64,000 nucleotides of DNA from positions 596,871,452 through 596,935,451 of the forward strand of contig CM046880.1 in assembly GCA_025667525.1 (NCBI GenBank), read 5' to 3'. Below the pieces are notes generated by a model that was given only the letters and a program-made list of their open reading frames with translations, was not told where the DNA came from and did no database searches. Source of the DNA: Glebionis coronaria. Taxonomy: Eukaryota > Streptophyta > Magnoliopsida > Asterales > Asteraceae. Positions 1-10,735 of the stretch are shown one piece after another. The position numbers were made by a program, and so were the translations under genes. The first letter of the stretch is position 1. Every line of letters starts with the position of its first letter.

Positions 1-983
1 GGGAAGTGATATTCCAAGACTTAAAGAAGTTAATGATTATCTTGGTAAATGTTTTTCTACGACGGATTTAAGAGAAGCTGCATACATTCTGGGGATTAAA
101 ATCTATCGAGATAGGAGTAGATGGTTAATTGACCTTAGTCAAGACGCTTATATTGACAAAATATAGAAGAATATGATATGCATAATTCCAAGAAAGGTTT
201 TCAACCTATGGAAGTTAAGCATAATCTAAGTCATGAGATAGATGCATCTACTCCTGAAGAGGAGGCTTACATGAGGAAGGTGCCTTATGCTTCGGCTGTA
301 CGATCTATTATGTATGTTGTAAGATTTACAAGGCCTGATGTGGCGTTTGCTCAGAACTTGGTCAGTCGTTATCAACAGAATCCAGGGAAGCTCCAATGGA
401 CTACTGTTAAACATATTCTAAAGTATTTAAGGAGTATGAAGGATATGTCTTTGGTATTTAGAGGGAAACCAGACTTAGAACTGAATATAACAGGTTTCTG
501 TGATGCGTCTTGGCGATGTGATAAAGACGATACGAAGTCTTAGACGGGTTACGTATTTTTTATCAATGGAGGAGCAGTTGACTAGAAGATCAAGAAGCAT
601 GCAACTATTGCAATGCATGCGACTCAATCTGAGTACATGGCTGCTTTAGAAGCTGCAATGGAAGATGTTTGGATTAGGAAGTTTATTGGAGATCTTGGAG
701 TGATGCCTTCAATCAAATAACCTATTGATATGTATTGTGACAATTCTGTTGCAATCATATTCGCCAATGATTCTGGTGTCATGAAAGACATCAGACACTT
801 TACATAGATATCACTACGTCCGAGAACAAGTTGAAGCTCGTGAAATCAAATTATTAAAAGGTCGCACAGATGATAACGTAGCTGATCCTTTAACTAAGTC
901 GTTGCCTAGAGGAAAGGTTATTGAACATGCCAAAAGCACCGGGCTTCAATTAGCTAGCGATTTCATGCAATAAATCTGTGATT
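1..983 (+). pseudogene. Ty1/copia pol remnant: reverse transcriptase C-terminus and RNase H
   Basis: The window opens inside a copia pol gene. The translation runs through the end of the reverse transcriptase connection (ILGIKIYRDR, LSQDAYIDK) into RNase H (GFCDASW, QSEYMAALEAA, YCDNS) and ends in a conserved GLQLASDFMQ tail shared with the minus-strand copia copy at 32125-33111. Several stops break the frame (about 163, 541 and 582) and the last 180 bases are also frame-shifted. It is therefore a dead copy. Its 5' part lies outside the window and its 3' LTR follows at 1140. Family assignment is firm because the second copy aligns along the whole length. Confidence 0.9.
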
Positions 984-1139
984 AGTATTCGGATAAAGGA
1001 TGTTAAGACATTATTATTTAATGAAATAAAGTTTGAGTTACGTTTATTCTTGTTAGTTAATTTTGTATCATATTTTACATGTTTTAATCCATGAATATTT
1101 TGTATTCTAAATATTCATTGTCGATTAATAATATGGGAG

Positions 1140-2513
1140 TATTATTAAATTAAGACAAATCAAAATTACGATAGAGTATACTTGAAAGTATATTGATCGA
1201 TTTTGGATGATATTCGATGAATCGAATATTGGACTTATCCCAACTATATGATTATACTTTATGGATCTTTGTCGTTAAGTATATCATAAATAGTTATCCT
1301 CATACATGAGATACCAGGAAACTGTCATGGATCTAGTGCATCTCTTTGAAATAATCTAACGCTAAACGTAACTCGTAGTTATAAGGGTTATTTTTAGAAA
1401 TGTTGCAAAATTCATAAATTTTGCTTGTAGTCAATATGAAATTTATTTCCTCCAATTTGTTTTGGAGTTTAATACAGTTTGCCCCTCGTGGGATTATTAA
1501 GATGTTTGTATGACCACACCCAAATATGTTTTGGTAATCTTAGTGAATCTGTGAACGAGAAACAGAATAGTTAATGAAAGGAATGACTAAGATCCATATC
1601 CTTATTAACGTTGAAATGAAAGGATAATAACAATGATGAATCATTAAAAGGTTTTATCTAGGAGACCTTACTCGAGTCGTACTAGAGTCATCGACGTCTA
1701 TCTAGACGCTAACTGATGTGATCACACTATTTGAAATATGTCCAAGTGGGAGCTAAAAGTTTATGGACTTATATTCAATAGTCAGTCGTGTGTTAGGATC
1801 GAACTCGAGATTACAAGATTGCACGCAATACGTATAGAGTTAATTTATTTAATAAATATATTTATATGTTTATTAAATCAAATCGAGCTATAACTTAAAA
1901 GAATGTTAAGAATTAAGAGTTAAGGTTTAACGGTCGTTGTAAAATAAAATAGAAGAGGAAAGAAAAGTCCGGAACACCCCTTTAGGAGGTGTTCGAAAGT
2001 CGGCTAGAAACAAGAGGGAGGAGAAGGGAATTTTGTTTACTTGGGCTGGCCTATATAAACAAACTCTTACCCTCATAATTCGACACACCACAAATCTTTT
2101 CCCCTCTCTCTCTTTGTCTTGGGATCGCCGGCCAAACACCCCTTAGGGTTCTTTGGTCTTCGATTTTGCTATATAGTCAAGTCCTAGGCCCTCTTTAGGG
2201 TTGTTAGGTTGATTATTCCACTAGACGTTGGAGCTCGATTTATACTACTAGCATTATGGTTAACTCGTCGTAATACGTGTGTACAAGAACGTAATATAAT
2301 CTTACTTTAAACTATATCTTGGTGATTCAACATAAACCTTAATTTGGTAAATTTGTTCTTGTTCGTGGGAATTGCTTAGCAAAAGGTATGTAACCCTAAT
2401 TCGATTAATTAATTATCATTTTGTTAATTATGATCCTGTTAAATCGCTTCCGCTATATGTGTTTTGATCTTGTTTAGGGTTTTAATAATTGTTATGAATT
2501 ATATAAACCTTCA
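1140..2513 (+). repeat. 3' LTR of the copia element at the left edge
   Basis: This segment aligns along its length with the reverse complement of 18528-19933 and, in part, 37697-38479, which are the LTRs of the copia element on the other strand. The start is placed after the shared stretch ATTAATAATATGGGAG that precedes the LTR in both copies, and the end after ATAAACCTTCA. It is about 1.37 kb long. Ends are judged by alignment by eye and may be off by several bases. Confidence 0.8.
2052..2059 (+). promoter_or_regulatory. TATA box of the copia LTR promoter
   Basis: The octamer TATATAAA lies in the LTR at the position where the other LTR copies carry CCTATATAAGG (minus strand near 18990 and 38155). 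Conservation in three LTR copies supports it as the retroelement core promoter. Confidence 0.55.
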
Positions 2514-2614
2514 GTTGAGTGGTATCAAAAATCATGCTACCCGCCAAACAAAAACAAAGCAACCCTATGCACCCCATAGATCTTTCTATTATAGTACAAC
2601 AATATGATACTTAC

Positions 2615-3057
2615 TATGTTCCAACCACTTTCTTTGTTTCCGCTTCAGTTTGATCACGCCCGAAAATCTGAGCCATTCCAAAATCTGAAATTTTGGGGTT
2701 CATTTTCATATCCAGCAAAATGTTACTTGCTTTGAGGTCTCGATGAATGATTGTAAATCTTGAATCATAATTAAGATAAAGAAACCCAGAGCAATTCCAA
2801 ATATGATATCAAATCGTATTTGCCAATTTAGCTTCACACTCTCTTTTTCTATATTCAATTTCAAAGAGAAGTTATAATCTCAAACAAAAAAGGCTTAGTC
2901 GAATGTAAAAGCAAACTTTATGAGGAACTTACCAAAACGAAACATATTGAGACTTTTGTTTTCCATAAACTCGTAAACCAACAATTTCTCTTTAAGCTCG
3001 ATGCAACAACCAAGTACTCGAATGAGGTTTCTATGCTGAAGTTTTGCAATCAACCAA
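2615..3057 (-). pseudogene. Receptor-like kinase fragment (S-locus/G-lectin type kinase domain, two exons)
   Basis: Two exon-like blocks are read on the minus strand. The upstream block (about 3057-2933) gives [17 protein letters not shown] and [13 protein letters not shown] and ends in a GTAAGT donor. The second (about 2826-2615) holds the catalytic loop [14 protein letters not shown] and the DFG motif ([18 protein letters not shown]), and ends VVGT at a GTAAGT donor, the usual intron position in this family. One base is missing near 2769, shifting the frame before the HRD motif. The N-lobe glycine loop, the lysine, the extracellular and membrane parts and the C-lobe are absent. It is a truncated gene copy lying against the copia LTR. 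Confidence 0.85.
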
Positions 3058-4157
3058 GTATCTATTAAGTGGTTTTCTTGAGGAGGTTTTTAGGAGGTCT
3101 TGGGTTCAAGATCTGTCAAGGGGCTTTTCAGACGAAACGAATAAATAGTTTAATATAACTGGGCGAAAGTTCGAAGAAGACATTATATCGTTTGAATGTC
3201 ATTGCACGATTCGACCAACTAACCACTAACATTTGTCATTCTAAAAGTAAAATGTTTTAACAAATTTAACCCACTAATTAACAACCCTAATATATATTAC
3301 CAAACCAAACACATACACTTTTTCTTCTTTGTCTTCTTTCTTTCTCAAAGATATCGAAAAAAAGGTAATTACTTTTGGTATCAGGTTCGAACCTTTGATC
3401 TTAGAATCCAACGTACTTAACCCAAATACCAACTAGTACCACCTTGTTAATATTTGCAATGAAAATTGTATTGGCAATTATTGATAGTTGTTGGATAAGA
3501 TGATATATTTTTTAAATAAGATTTTTGATTTTTCTTTCATACATGCATCCACAAATAAAATAGACATATCATTTTAAAAAAGTTTTTTTAAAAGTTTCTT
3601 TGTAGTTATAGCATTTCTCTTTCAATATAGTATGTACTCATTATTTGGAAGACGACATTTTATTATGAACATTTAACGGATTAAGGTTTTCTTTATAAAG
3701 GATTTCGATTTTCTTATACTAAAATGTTAATAGTTTTGCTTTCAAATATCATTAAACCCGAATGTTAATTTATGTGTTATGTCAATAATTTTGTGACGTT
3801 AGTTTATAACTAGATCGGGAAATAGTAGTGCTTGGACACATTGACTTTTCTTACTTAACCAGGTACATTTTATTTTACAGAATCTAATGAGACCTTGTAA
3901 AAGTGTTTCGAAACAAAGCTAGGATCCTAACATTTTTCGAAACAAGAACGCTAGTCAAAAATAAGGATTTACAAGATGCATATTCCCCATCCAAAACCAC
4001 GTTTTTTTGTTGTAAATCACGTTTTTCTAGTCAAAACCACGTTTTTCATTATGAGCGCATCAAAAACGTTTTTCGCATCAAACACGCTTTACTTGTTCAC
4101 CTACTGTGCATATCTCACCTTTATTAAATTCAAACCTAACACCCTAGCTTTCATTCA
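3058..4157. other. Intergenic stretch with a weak SINE-like motif
   Basis: No coding region is recognised. The sequence next to the kinase fragment (about 3066-3120) contains GGGTTCAAGATC, which resembles a pol III B box, and could be a SINE remnant. The rest is AT-rich. Bases 3990-4090 repeat ACGTTTTTC-like words several times just upstream of the small gene pair. Confidence 0.3.
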
Positions 4158-4163
4158 TATATA
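4158..4163 (+). promoter_or_regulatory. TATA box upstream of the small gene pair
   Basis: TATATA sits in CATATATAGC, 48 bases before the ATG at 4211, followed by an A/C-rich leader typical of a plant 5' UTR. Only the first of the two tandem genes has such a box. Confidence 0.45.
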
Positions 4164-4210
4164 GCATCCACTTCAAGTTCATTAATTCACAAACATACCA
4201 ATTACTTAGT

Positions 4211-4579
4211 ATGATGATGATCACCATCCGTCCTCCTCCACCGGATCCAGACCTATCGAAGAACAAGACTTTTTATCTTCATCATGTATTTATCGTTGTA
4301 ACAGATGCTTTCGGAAGTAAAATGGAAGGATGTAATCGGAAGTGTGACACATATGTAAGTTTTGTTTTTATATTTTCAAATTGTAATCCATTTTTTCCGA
4401 TATTCATATACACATGCTTTTTATGTCTTCAGCCATTCTCCGGTCAAGGTCCACGATCTCCTAGCAGAGACCCGATTGAGGTCGACAAGGACTCCGGAAC
4501 CGGAAGCAAGGGGTCCGGAACCACAAGCAAGGGTCCAGGTCCAGCACCAAAAAAAAAAGTTAATTTGTTACCAAAATGA
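4211..4579 (+). CDS. Small two-exon gene, tandem copy A (unknown function)
   Basis: Not recognised as a known family. Exon 1 (4211-4354) opens with three methionines and a proline-rich motif ITIRPPPPDPDLS. A 78-bp intron (4355-4432) has a GTAAGT donor and a pyrimidine-rich TTCAG acceptor. Exon 2 (4433-4579) is rich in Gly, Ser, Pro and Lys, with repeats of the type DSGTGSKGSGTTSKG, and ends TGA. The spliced product is 96 residues. Both exons keep phase 0, and the same exon-intron structure recurs in copy B immediately downstream, which argues for a real split gene. No signal peptide or membrane helix is obvious. Reading through the intron also stays open, so an unspliced 122-residue product is possible. 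Confidence 0.55.
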   Translation: MMMITIRPPPPDPDLSKNKTFYLHHVFIVVTDAFGSKMEGCNRKCDTYVSFVFIFSNCNPFFPIFIYTCFLCLQPFSGQGPRSPSRDPIEVDKDSGTGSKGSGTTSKGPGPAPKKKVNLLPK

Positions 4580-4581
4580 GT

Positions 4582-4958
4582 ATGATGATGATCACCATCC
4601 GTCCTCCTCCACCGGATCCAGACCTATCGAACAAGACTTTTTATCGATTCATTGTTGTAAGAGATGCTTTCGGAAGTAAATTAACATGGATGGGTGTAAC
4701 TGGGAATGCCACACATCCTATATGTTTCAAGGGGGCTATGCTGATCTACTTTCACATCAACCTTGTGTAAGTTTTGTTTTTTTTTTTATATTTTCAAATT
4801 CTAGTTATCCATTTCTTCCAATATTCATACATGCTTTTTACATCTTCAGCCGACGTCCAGGATCTGCTGGCGCCGACCCATCGAGGTCGACTGCCAAGTC
4901 GAAGGACTCCGGAACCACCAGCAAGGGCACGGGTCGTCCAGCACAAAAAATAAGTTAA
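4582..4958 (+). CDS. Small two-exon gene, tandem copy B (unknown function)
   Basis: Head-to-tail duplicate of copy A; its first exon opens with the same ATGATGATGATCACC block. Exon 1 (4582-4766) repeats IRPPPPDPDLS and DAFGSK but carries about 20 extra codons (LTWMGVTGNATHP region) that copy A lacks. The intron (4767-4849) has GTAAGT and TTCAG borders in the same place as copy A but in a different phase, with a valine codon split across it. Exon 2 (4850-4958) again has the DSGTTSKG repeat and ends TAA, giving 97 residues. An ATG at 4576 in the same frame overlaps the stop of copy A. No separate promoter fits between the copies, so expression would need read-through or an internal promoter. 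Function unknown. Confidence 0.5.
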
Positions 4959-5723
4959 AATTGTTACTAACATTTTTTACTTTGTTGTATGAATGAATAT
5001 ATCAACAAATGTACTGATGTGTTTATGTTTCAATCAACTTTGTTATCTTATCTGTGATGTTGTATTTCATGAAAAACATGTTTTGATGGTAAACTAGTCT
5101 TATCGTTGTCCTAGTTTTTAGTATACTCGATTCAGTTAGTCTGCGACTTGAATACATGTTTGTAACTTTTTCAATCAACTTTGTTATCTATGAAATGTAT
5201 AGTAAAGCCTAGTCTTCTGTTGTCGGAGTTTTAGTTATGTTCGATTCAATGTAAGTTATTATCGTTTCCTATAGTTAAAGCAAGTCGCATAATCCTCAAG
5301 TATATTTGCTAAATGTTGATAACCAATAAACTTATAGACACAAGATCCTTCCAATGATAATATGTCGAGATGATGTATGTAAAGGGCTTTTCTTCTCAAG
5401 TGCGTGCGGTGACATGAATGGTGAGCCGCTGTTGGAGTGTGGTGCTGCGAGTATAAGAGACGTGATGAAGCTGTTCACGCCGTTTTGTTGAGCTTAAAAG
5501 GCAGGTACAAAACAAGAAAAAATGATACATTGATATAGTATCTAGATATAGTTTAACTATCCTGATATGATCGTAACCATACACAAAGGGCAACATGCTG
5601 CCATAAAGCTCCAATGGGCCGCTTCCAGACCACCTCCCGATTTAAGGAGCAATGATTCCGTCCAGCCCACTTTCGGATTCTCACATGATCAGTCAGTAAT
5701 CAAGATAAAACTACCATAAACGA
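4959..5723. other. Intergenic stretch, nothing recognised
   Basis: AT-rich sequence between the small gene pair and the 3' end of the ArgRS-like gene. It probably holds the 3' untranslated regions of both converging transcription units. No conserved coding or repeat signal was seen. Confidence 0.4.
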
Positions 5724-8700
5724 TCAGATTTTACAGATGGGAGTGATCCCCAAAAGATCAAAGCATTTTCTCATAACCACTTCAGTTGCCTTACACAACA
5801 ATAAGCTGCTCGTCTCCTCACTAGACCCAACAGCCTGCGTTAACATTCAAAGTTACGTTAAATCCTGACAAGAATCATCACATTTCTATAAATCCACAAA
5901 CTTATAGAAATTAATTTAACTTTGGTTTAAGATATGCGCGCGGGACCAAATTCAACACGTATGAGAAAAAGCCTATATGTAAGTAAATATACCTGCCACA
6001 CGGAAGAGCGTAAACCGTTAAACTTCTTGCATAACTCATAAAGGTATTCACACAGGATATGTGGCGCAAGAATTGTGCAAGCCTCTCCGAGAACCTAAAA
6101 AAAAGGAAAGTTAGATTATTAATTAATGGAATAACATATTTACATAATCATATTCAATTATTATTATTTATAAAATAATTATTTTTCACAACTGATAAAA
6201 ATACATCTTGACATGTGTTATGATTATTCATTTTTTTTAACGGCAGTTTGGTGCAGCGGAGCCGGCAGCTACTAAGTACTATTCAATTCCAACAGCTATG
6301 TTTAATATTCAACTACGAATTTTGTGAGGAGATAGTCGTAGTCCGAGATACGATCCTCAGAGATCTTCACGCTCGCTCCTCTTCAAACACCCATATTATA
6401 CCTAATCTGTAACTTAACTCAAAACACAGTAGAATCCTAGAGAAAGCGTGAGCCGGCAGTTTGAGGGAGAGCATATGAGTCTCGAAAACAAGACCATATC
6501 ATAAGGCAATTTTTGTTCTCCATCAGTTTAAACCATATGTGTGTAATAGGAACCTAGAAATGATGGACTAGTTAAGTTTCTATATAGCGTTACCGTTACA
6601 TTATCGATCTTTCGTTTACAACACAATACTTGTGCATCATAGGGTGATTATAGAGACTTCAAGTAATTATAGAAATTGTAGTGGCAAAAAGAACAAAAAT
6701 GTACTGCGTATAAGAACAATGGTGACCGAAAAAATAATATTCTGTTAATCAACATTAAGATGCCATTTAAACTGTTCAACATCTTTATAACAACTGTTGA
6801 GTTGGAATTAAAGATTTTATTTTTATTATGAAATTATATTGGACCCGGTTAGCGCGTACGGAAAAATATAACCAATCATTATCTTACCTCAGTAAAGCGG
6901 AGTAAATGTAATCCCAACTCACGCTCATCATCGTTCGTCAATGTTAACTCTTCAGCCTGTCGCAAACAATTATAATATTATCGTAAAATTTGAAATCGGC
7001 TCTCAACCCTATATATATAGTATATGTGTCTATGAAATACTCCCTCCGTCCCAAAATTATTGTCCACCGACAAAAAACACACAGTTTAAGAAAAGTAACA
7101 CATTTTTAGTTTTTTCTCTCTTACTTTTTGCAGAAAGACAATTTTACCCTTAACCTTTGTAAAGTTTGTAATTATGATTTCACTTAAGGGTAAACTAGTA
7201 ATTTCGATCTAAAATTCCTACCTATTTTTAGAAATTTTAGAAGTGGACAATTAAATTGGGACAAACCGAAATGAAAAGGTGGACTATAATTTTGGGACAG
7301 AGGGAGTAACATTAAAACGAAAAAAAATTCTTACCATCAACTGCTTGATGTCTTTACTAGAACTCCTGATAATCGAACAAACTTGATGATGTGTATAATG
7401 TAGATATACAGCCGTATTTCCCTATTCATAAACGAATGTGAGCAAATAAGAAACAAGGTAGATGCAAATATATCAAATTAATAAGAGAATACAATAAACA
7501 ATTGCATAACATCACTAGTAATGGATAACCATCATAAGAATACCTCTTCATTAAGCATCTGATCAAAGCTGAATGTATAATTAGTCAATCTGTTGTTCTT
7601 CAAATCTGCATACCTGTCAAGAACAGAAGCATAAAGCATAGAGTATGAAACAAAGGAAATAGCCCGTAAGCATTGTTTAAACTTTAAAGCAAGTTCTTAC
7701 GTAAATACAGTAACAACTTATCACTCTACTCATGCTATTGGTACAGATAGCATAAGTACAATGGTCGTATTGTGACAAAGCATGAGAATCTTACTGAAGG
7801 GCGTCACATCCAAGAGCTTCAGCAGCATGCTCAAGCTCCTCGGCATTCCACTCATCAACCATGCCAGCTAAAAAAGATGCATTTGTAGTAATTTTAAATC
7901 GACCTATTAACTAAAAGCGAAACAAGTCAAACAGATTTGAAAGCCAGAATGAATATATGTAGTATACCTTGACCCGCAAGGAGCACTTTACATCGACTTT
8001 TGGCTTCGTCAAGCAAATTAGCCAAGCTAACCACTCTAGTATTAGAAATTTCGAATCTCTCAAAATCATCACCTTGAACATGACCAAATCCTACATGACT
8101 TAAAGGGTATTTAGAATGATCGTCTGTGATCAACCCAACATGTTTAGCAGCCTGGAGGGAAAATTTGTTGAGTTCAATAAGGATTCAATTCGACTTTTTG
8201 ATCTTTTTTTGGAAGATGTTATCTGTTCTGTTGTATTGAAGTTACTTACAGTGATGCACATTTCGATATAATCCCGTTGCCCTACATCAGTCACATGCAG
8301 TATCTAGTCTGCTTTTTCCACGTCAAGTGCATGCCTACATATCAGACAGTAGAGGGCTTTTAAGCTTTTAAGCTTTTGACAGAATCAGCATTTATAGCAA
8401 GTAAACTAACCGCAAAGCAGTGAGATATACAAGAGGTAATTTTCGTCCCTCGATAAATACCGCTTCATCCCCTTCACTGACTATAGTCAAACCCTTTCTC
8501 CTCAATAAATCAAGAATCTCGTTAATGTAGAGACTGTAAGACCTTTTACCCTGAAAATATACGGAATTAAACTCAAAAGCAACAAAAATAAGAGGTATCT
8601 TCCTATTCTATATTTGACAGATATCGAAAGTTTCAAACAGCAAGACCAACTGCATGTACCTCAATGTCCAGATGATCCCCATCATGGATTGTTTTTCGGA

Positions 8701-10136
8701 GCACAACAACTCCAGAATACTCGAGCATACGAGCTAACGTTTCTCCAATAAAAGTGGATCGTAAATGACCCATATGCATTTCCTCGGTTCGTGACAAAAA
8801 GTATACAACTGATTTTTTCACTGAAAGTTTTGGTGCCCATGTGTCGATACCATCCGTTAGCATCTTACAAATACTCTGCAATAAAAGATAAAAAAAAATG
8901 ACGATCCTGAAGTAAACAAGAATTAAGGTCAAAACTGTAATGTGCGTTCTACAACAGTTGGAAAAGAAAAAGAAATTAGAATTACCTCAGCTATCCACTT
9001 CCCACGTAACTTAAACTTCACAAAACCAGGACCACATACGACGCATCTTTCCATCATTTCCTTATAGTCGGAACCCATGATATTATCCTTCAAGACCTAT
9101 ATAAAGAAAGAGTAAAGATCCTAGACTGCATATTAAAAATACATGATAATTCATTCACAAAAAAATATTACCACTCCAGCATGTTTTGGTCCTTTATACT
9201 CGTTGGTTTTCTTTATTTCAGGCCATACGTGCATGACACTCGAGCTATTAACAAAGGAAAGTTTTTGGATTAGTACTCGTAATTCGGAAGAAAATAATAC
9301 ACACAAAAGAAGGTAGAAGGGCACAAGTCTGAGAAAGAACATATATACCATAGGTAATCACCACCGTCCTCTTTGCTGCAAGTAGAGATACTACAAGAGA
9401 CGGCTTCTCGAGGACTGAAAGTACGTTCCAGTGATGTGTTAAATACCTTTGCAATTTCTTCTTGAAGGCTCCATCGATTACGTTCCTGTAATACAATACA
9501 AAACAATCTTCTTCACTGTTAAACCCATCCTCTAGATTATTAATATTAAGCTTCTAAAGGATAAAGTTAACGTGTGTCACATGTTAATAGACTTACATCA
9601 GGATCTACCGTGGTCGACGTAGAATGGGCTGCAACTTTTCTTCCTTCAGTCTAGTTTTGAAGTAACAAATAGTATGTGATTAGGGCGAGGAAGAGATAGC
9701 AAGAGCTTGGGCTAACTTTACACAAATCAATAGCATTTCTTATTTTTGTAAATTTATTCAATCTGAAATATAGCATAGTTTTTACCTTAACCAGACGACT
9801 GACGGATGAATCTGAGGAGGAAGGGAGCGGAGAGTATGGCAGATTCCAGTTGACTGTCACTGTTAAACAGAAATTCTTGCTCATAATGCTAGCAACGGAT
9901 CTAAAACCATCACCCGGCACAGAGAATTCACAAGATTTCCACACGGTTTCAATGTCAGAGGTATTGTCATATAAGTCTGTGTCAATTATGAGGGAGGAAT
10001 TAGCTGGTACAGCCAACACAGATCGCCTCAGGTTCAATGTTCCACGCTTAAAAGGGGAAGAATTATCTTCAAAGAGCTTTACGTAGTAATCGTCAGCAGG
10101 ATTGTCGTAGTGAAAGCCTCTGCCATAATAAGCCAT
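5724..10136 (-). pseudogene. Arginyl-tRNA synthetase-like gene, degenerate, with an unrelated first exon
   Basis: On the minus strand, exons bounded by GT-AG introns spell a class I arginine-tRNA ligase in order: 9485-9349 (N-terminal domain, EEIAKVFNTSLERT), 9244-9172, 9096-8986 (GPGFVKF), 8875-8660 (DGIDTWAPKL; HIGH-type motif as HMGHLRST), 8550-8411 (FIEGRKLPLVYL), 8334-8250 (VTDVGQRDYIEM), 8151-7968 (HVGFGHVQGDD, LANLLDEAKSR), 7867-7795, 7613-7544 (YADLKNNRLTNYTFSFDQML), 7421-7335 (GNTAVYLHYTH), 6956-6888, 6094-5993, 5834-5724 (VMRKCFDLLGITPICKI, stop TGA). Damage: an in-frame TAG at 8304-8306 where the family has Trp, loss of the segment after HIGH that normally reads VGDWGTQFG, and loss of the conserved segment before the Rossmann-fold DLAAL region. 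Exon 1 (10136-9786, starting MAYYGRGFHYDNP) and a short exon 9650-9597 are not from this enzyme. The 793-bp intron at 6095-6887 holds nothing recognised. A decayed paralogue, not the working enzyme. Confidence 0.85.
7040..7306. mobile_element. Stowaway MITE (Tc1/mariner-type), 267 bp
   Basis: The element begins CTCCCTCCGTCCCAAAATTA and ends with the inverted match TAATTTTGGGACAGAGGGAG. It is flanked by TA on both sides (7038-7039 and 7307-7308), the classic Stowaway terminus and target duplication. It has no coding capacity and sits in an intron of the ArgRS-like gene. Confidence 0.93.
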
Positions 10137-10395
10137 TAAACTTCCAGTGACGTCTGTTTCCTCAGAAGTGGGTTCAAATTCTATTTCCAGATAACATTGG
10201 GTAGGTTTGTTGGAGAGGTTTTAAGTTCGAGTCTCGCTAACGACCTTCAAAGACATGGGTTAAAATAGAAGTAGGATTGGGGTTTATCTTCTAAAATAGA
10301 AAGTTCGAAGCTTACATATAACTTGGGCTCGAATCAGTAACTATTAACTCGTTGTTCACAAAGAGTTAAAAAGAAATAAAAAAGAGCATGAATAA
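10137..10395. other. Upstream region of the ArgRS-like gene with a SINE-like remnant
   Basis: Contains GTTCGAGTCTCG near 10228, a good pol III B-box match, preceded about 30 bases earlier by an A-box-like GGTTTGTTGG. It could be a decayed SINE, but no poly-A tail or target duplication was found. Confidence 0.3.
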
Positions 10396-10561
10396 GAGCG
10401 CAGGGAACCATCACCCCGAGTGGGTGTATTTTGGGGTGCCACGTCATCGAAACTCACTCACCCACTCACACGAAAAAAAGTGGGGAGTCATGGCTTGGAG
10501 TGATGGGTGAATGTGGGTCCCACAATACCCCTTTTTTCTTCCCCAATACACACACAATACA

Positions 10562-10598
<37 letters not shown>

Positions 10599-10732
10599 AC
10601 AAACCTTCCTTCCACGCCCCGTGGATTTACCCACGCAGGGCTCCCACGCCGTGGTTTTTGATGCACGTCGGAATCATCACGCCGGCCACGCCGTGGGTTT
10701 GGCACCCCACGGCGCTATTACTCCCTGCGCTC
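10396..10732. mobile_element. PIF/Harbinger-type MITE, 337 bp
   Basis: Perfect 11-bp terminal inverted repeats GAGCGCAGGGA / TCCCTGCGCTC are flanked by TAA on each side (10393-10395 and 10733-10735), as in PIF/Harbinger elements. The interior has a run of about 34 A residues (10563-10596) and a GC-rich half with several CACGCCGTGG-like words. No transposase. The same GAGC terminus and CACGCC-type interior recur in the larger element starting at 58444. Confidence 0.8.
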
Positions 10733-10735
10733 TAA

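Noticed and set aside
6240..6280. tRNA or SINE head (TTTGGTGCAGCGGAGCCGGC)
   Set aside because: An A-box-like word occurs, but no B box, cloverleaf or tail could be matched.
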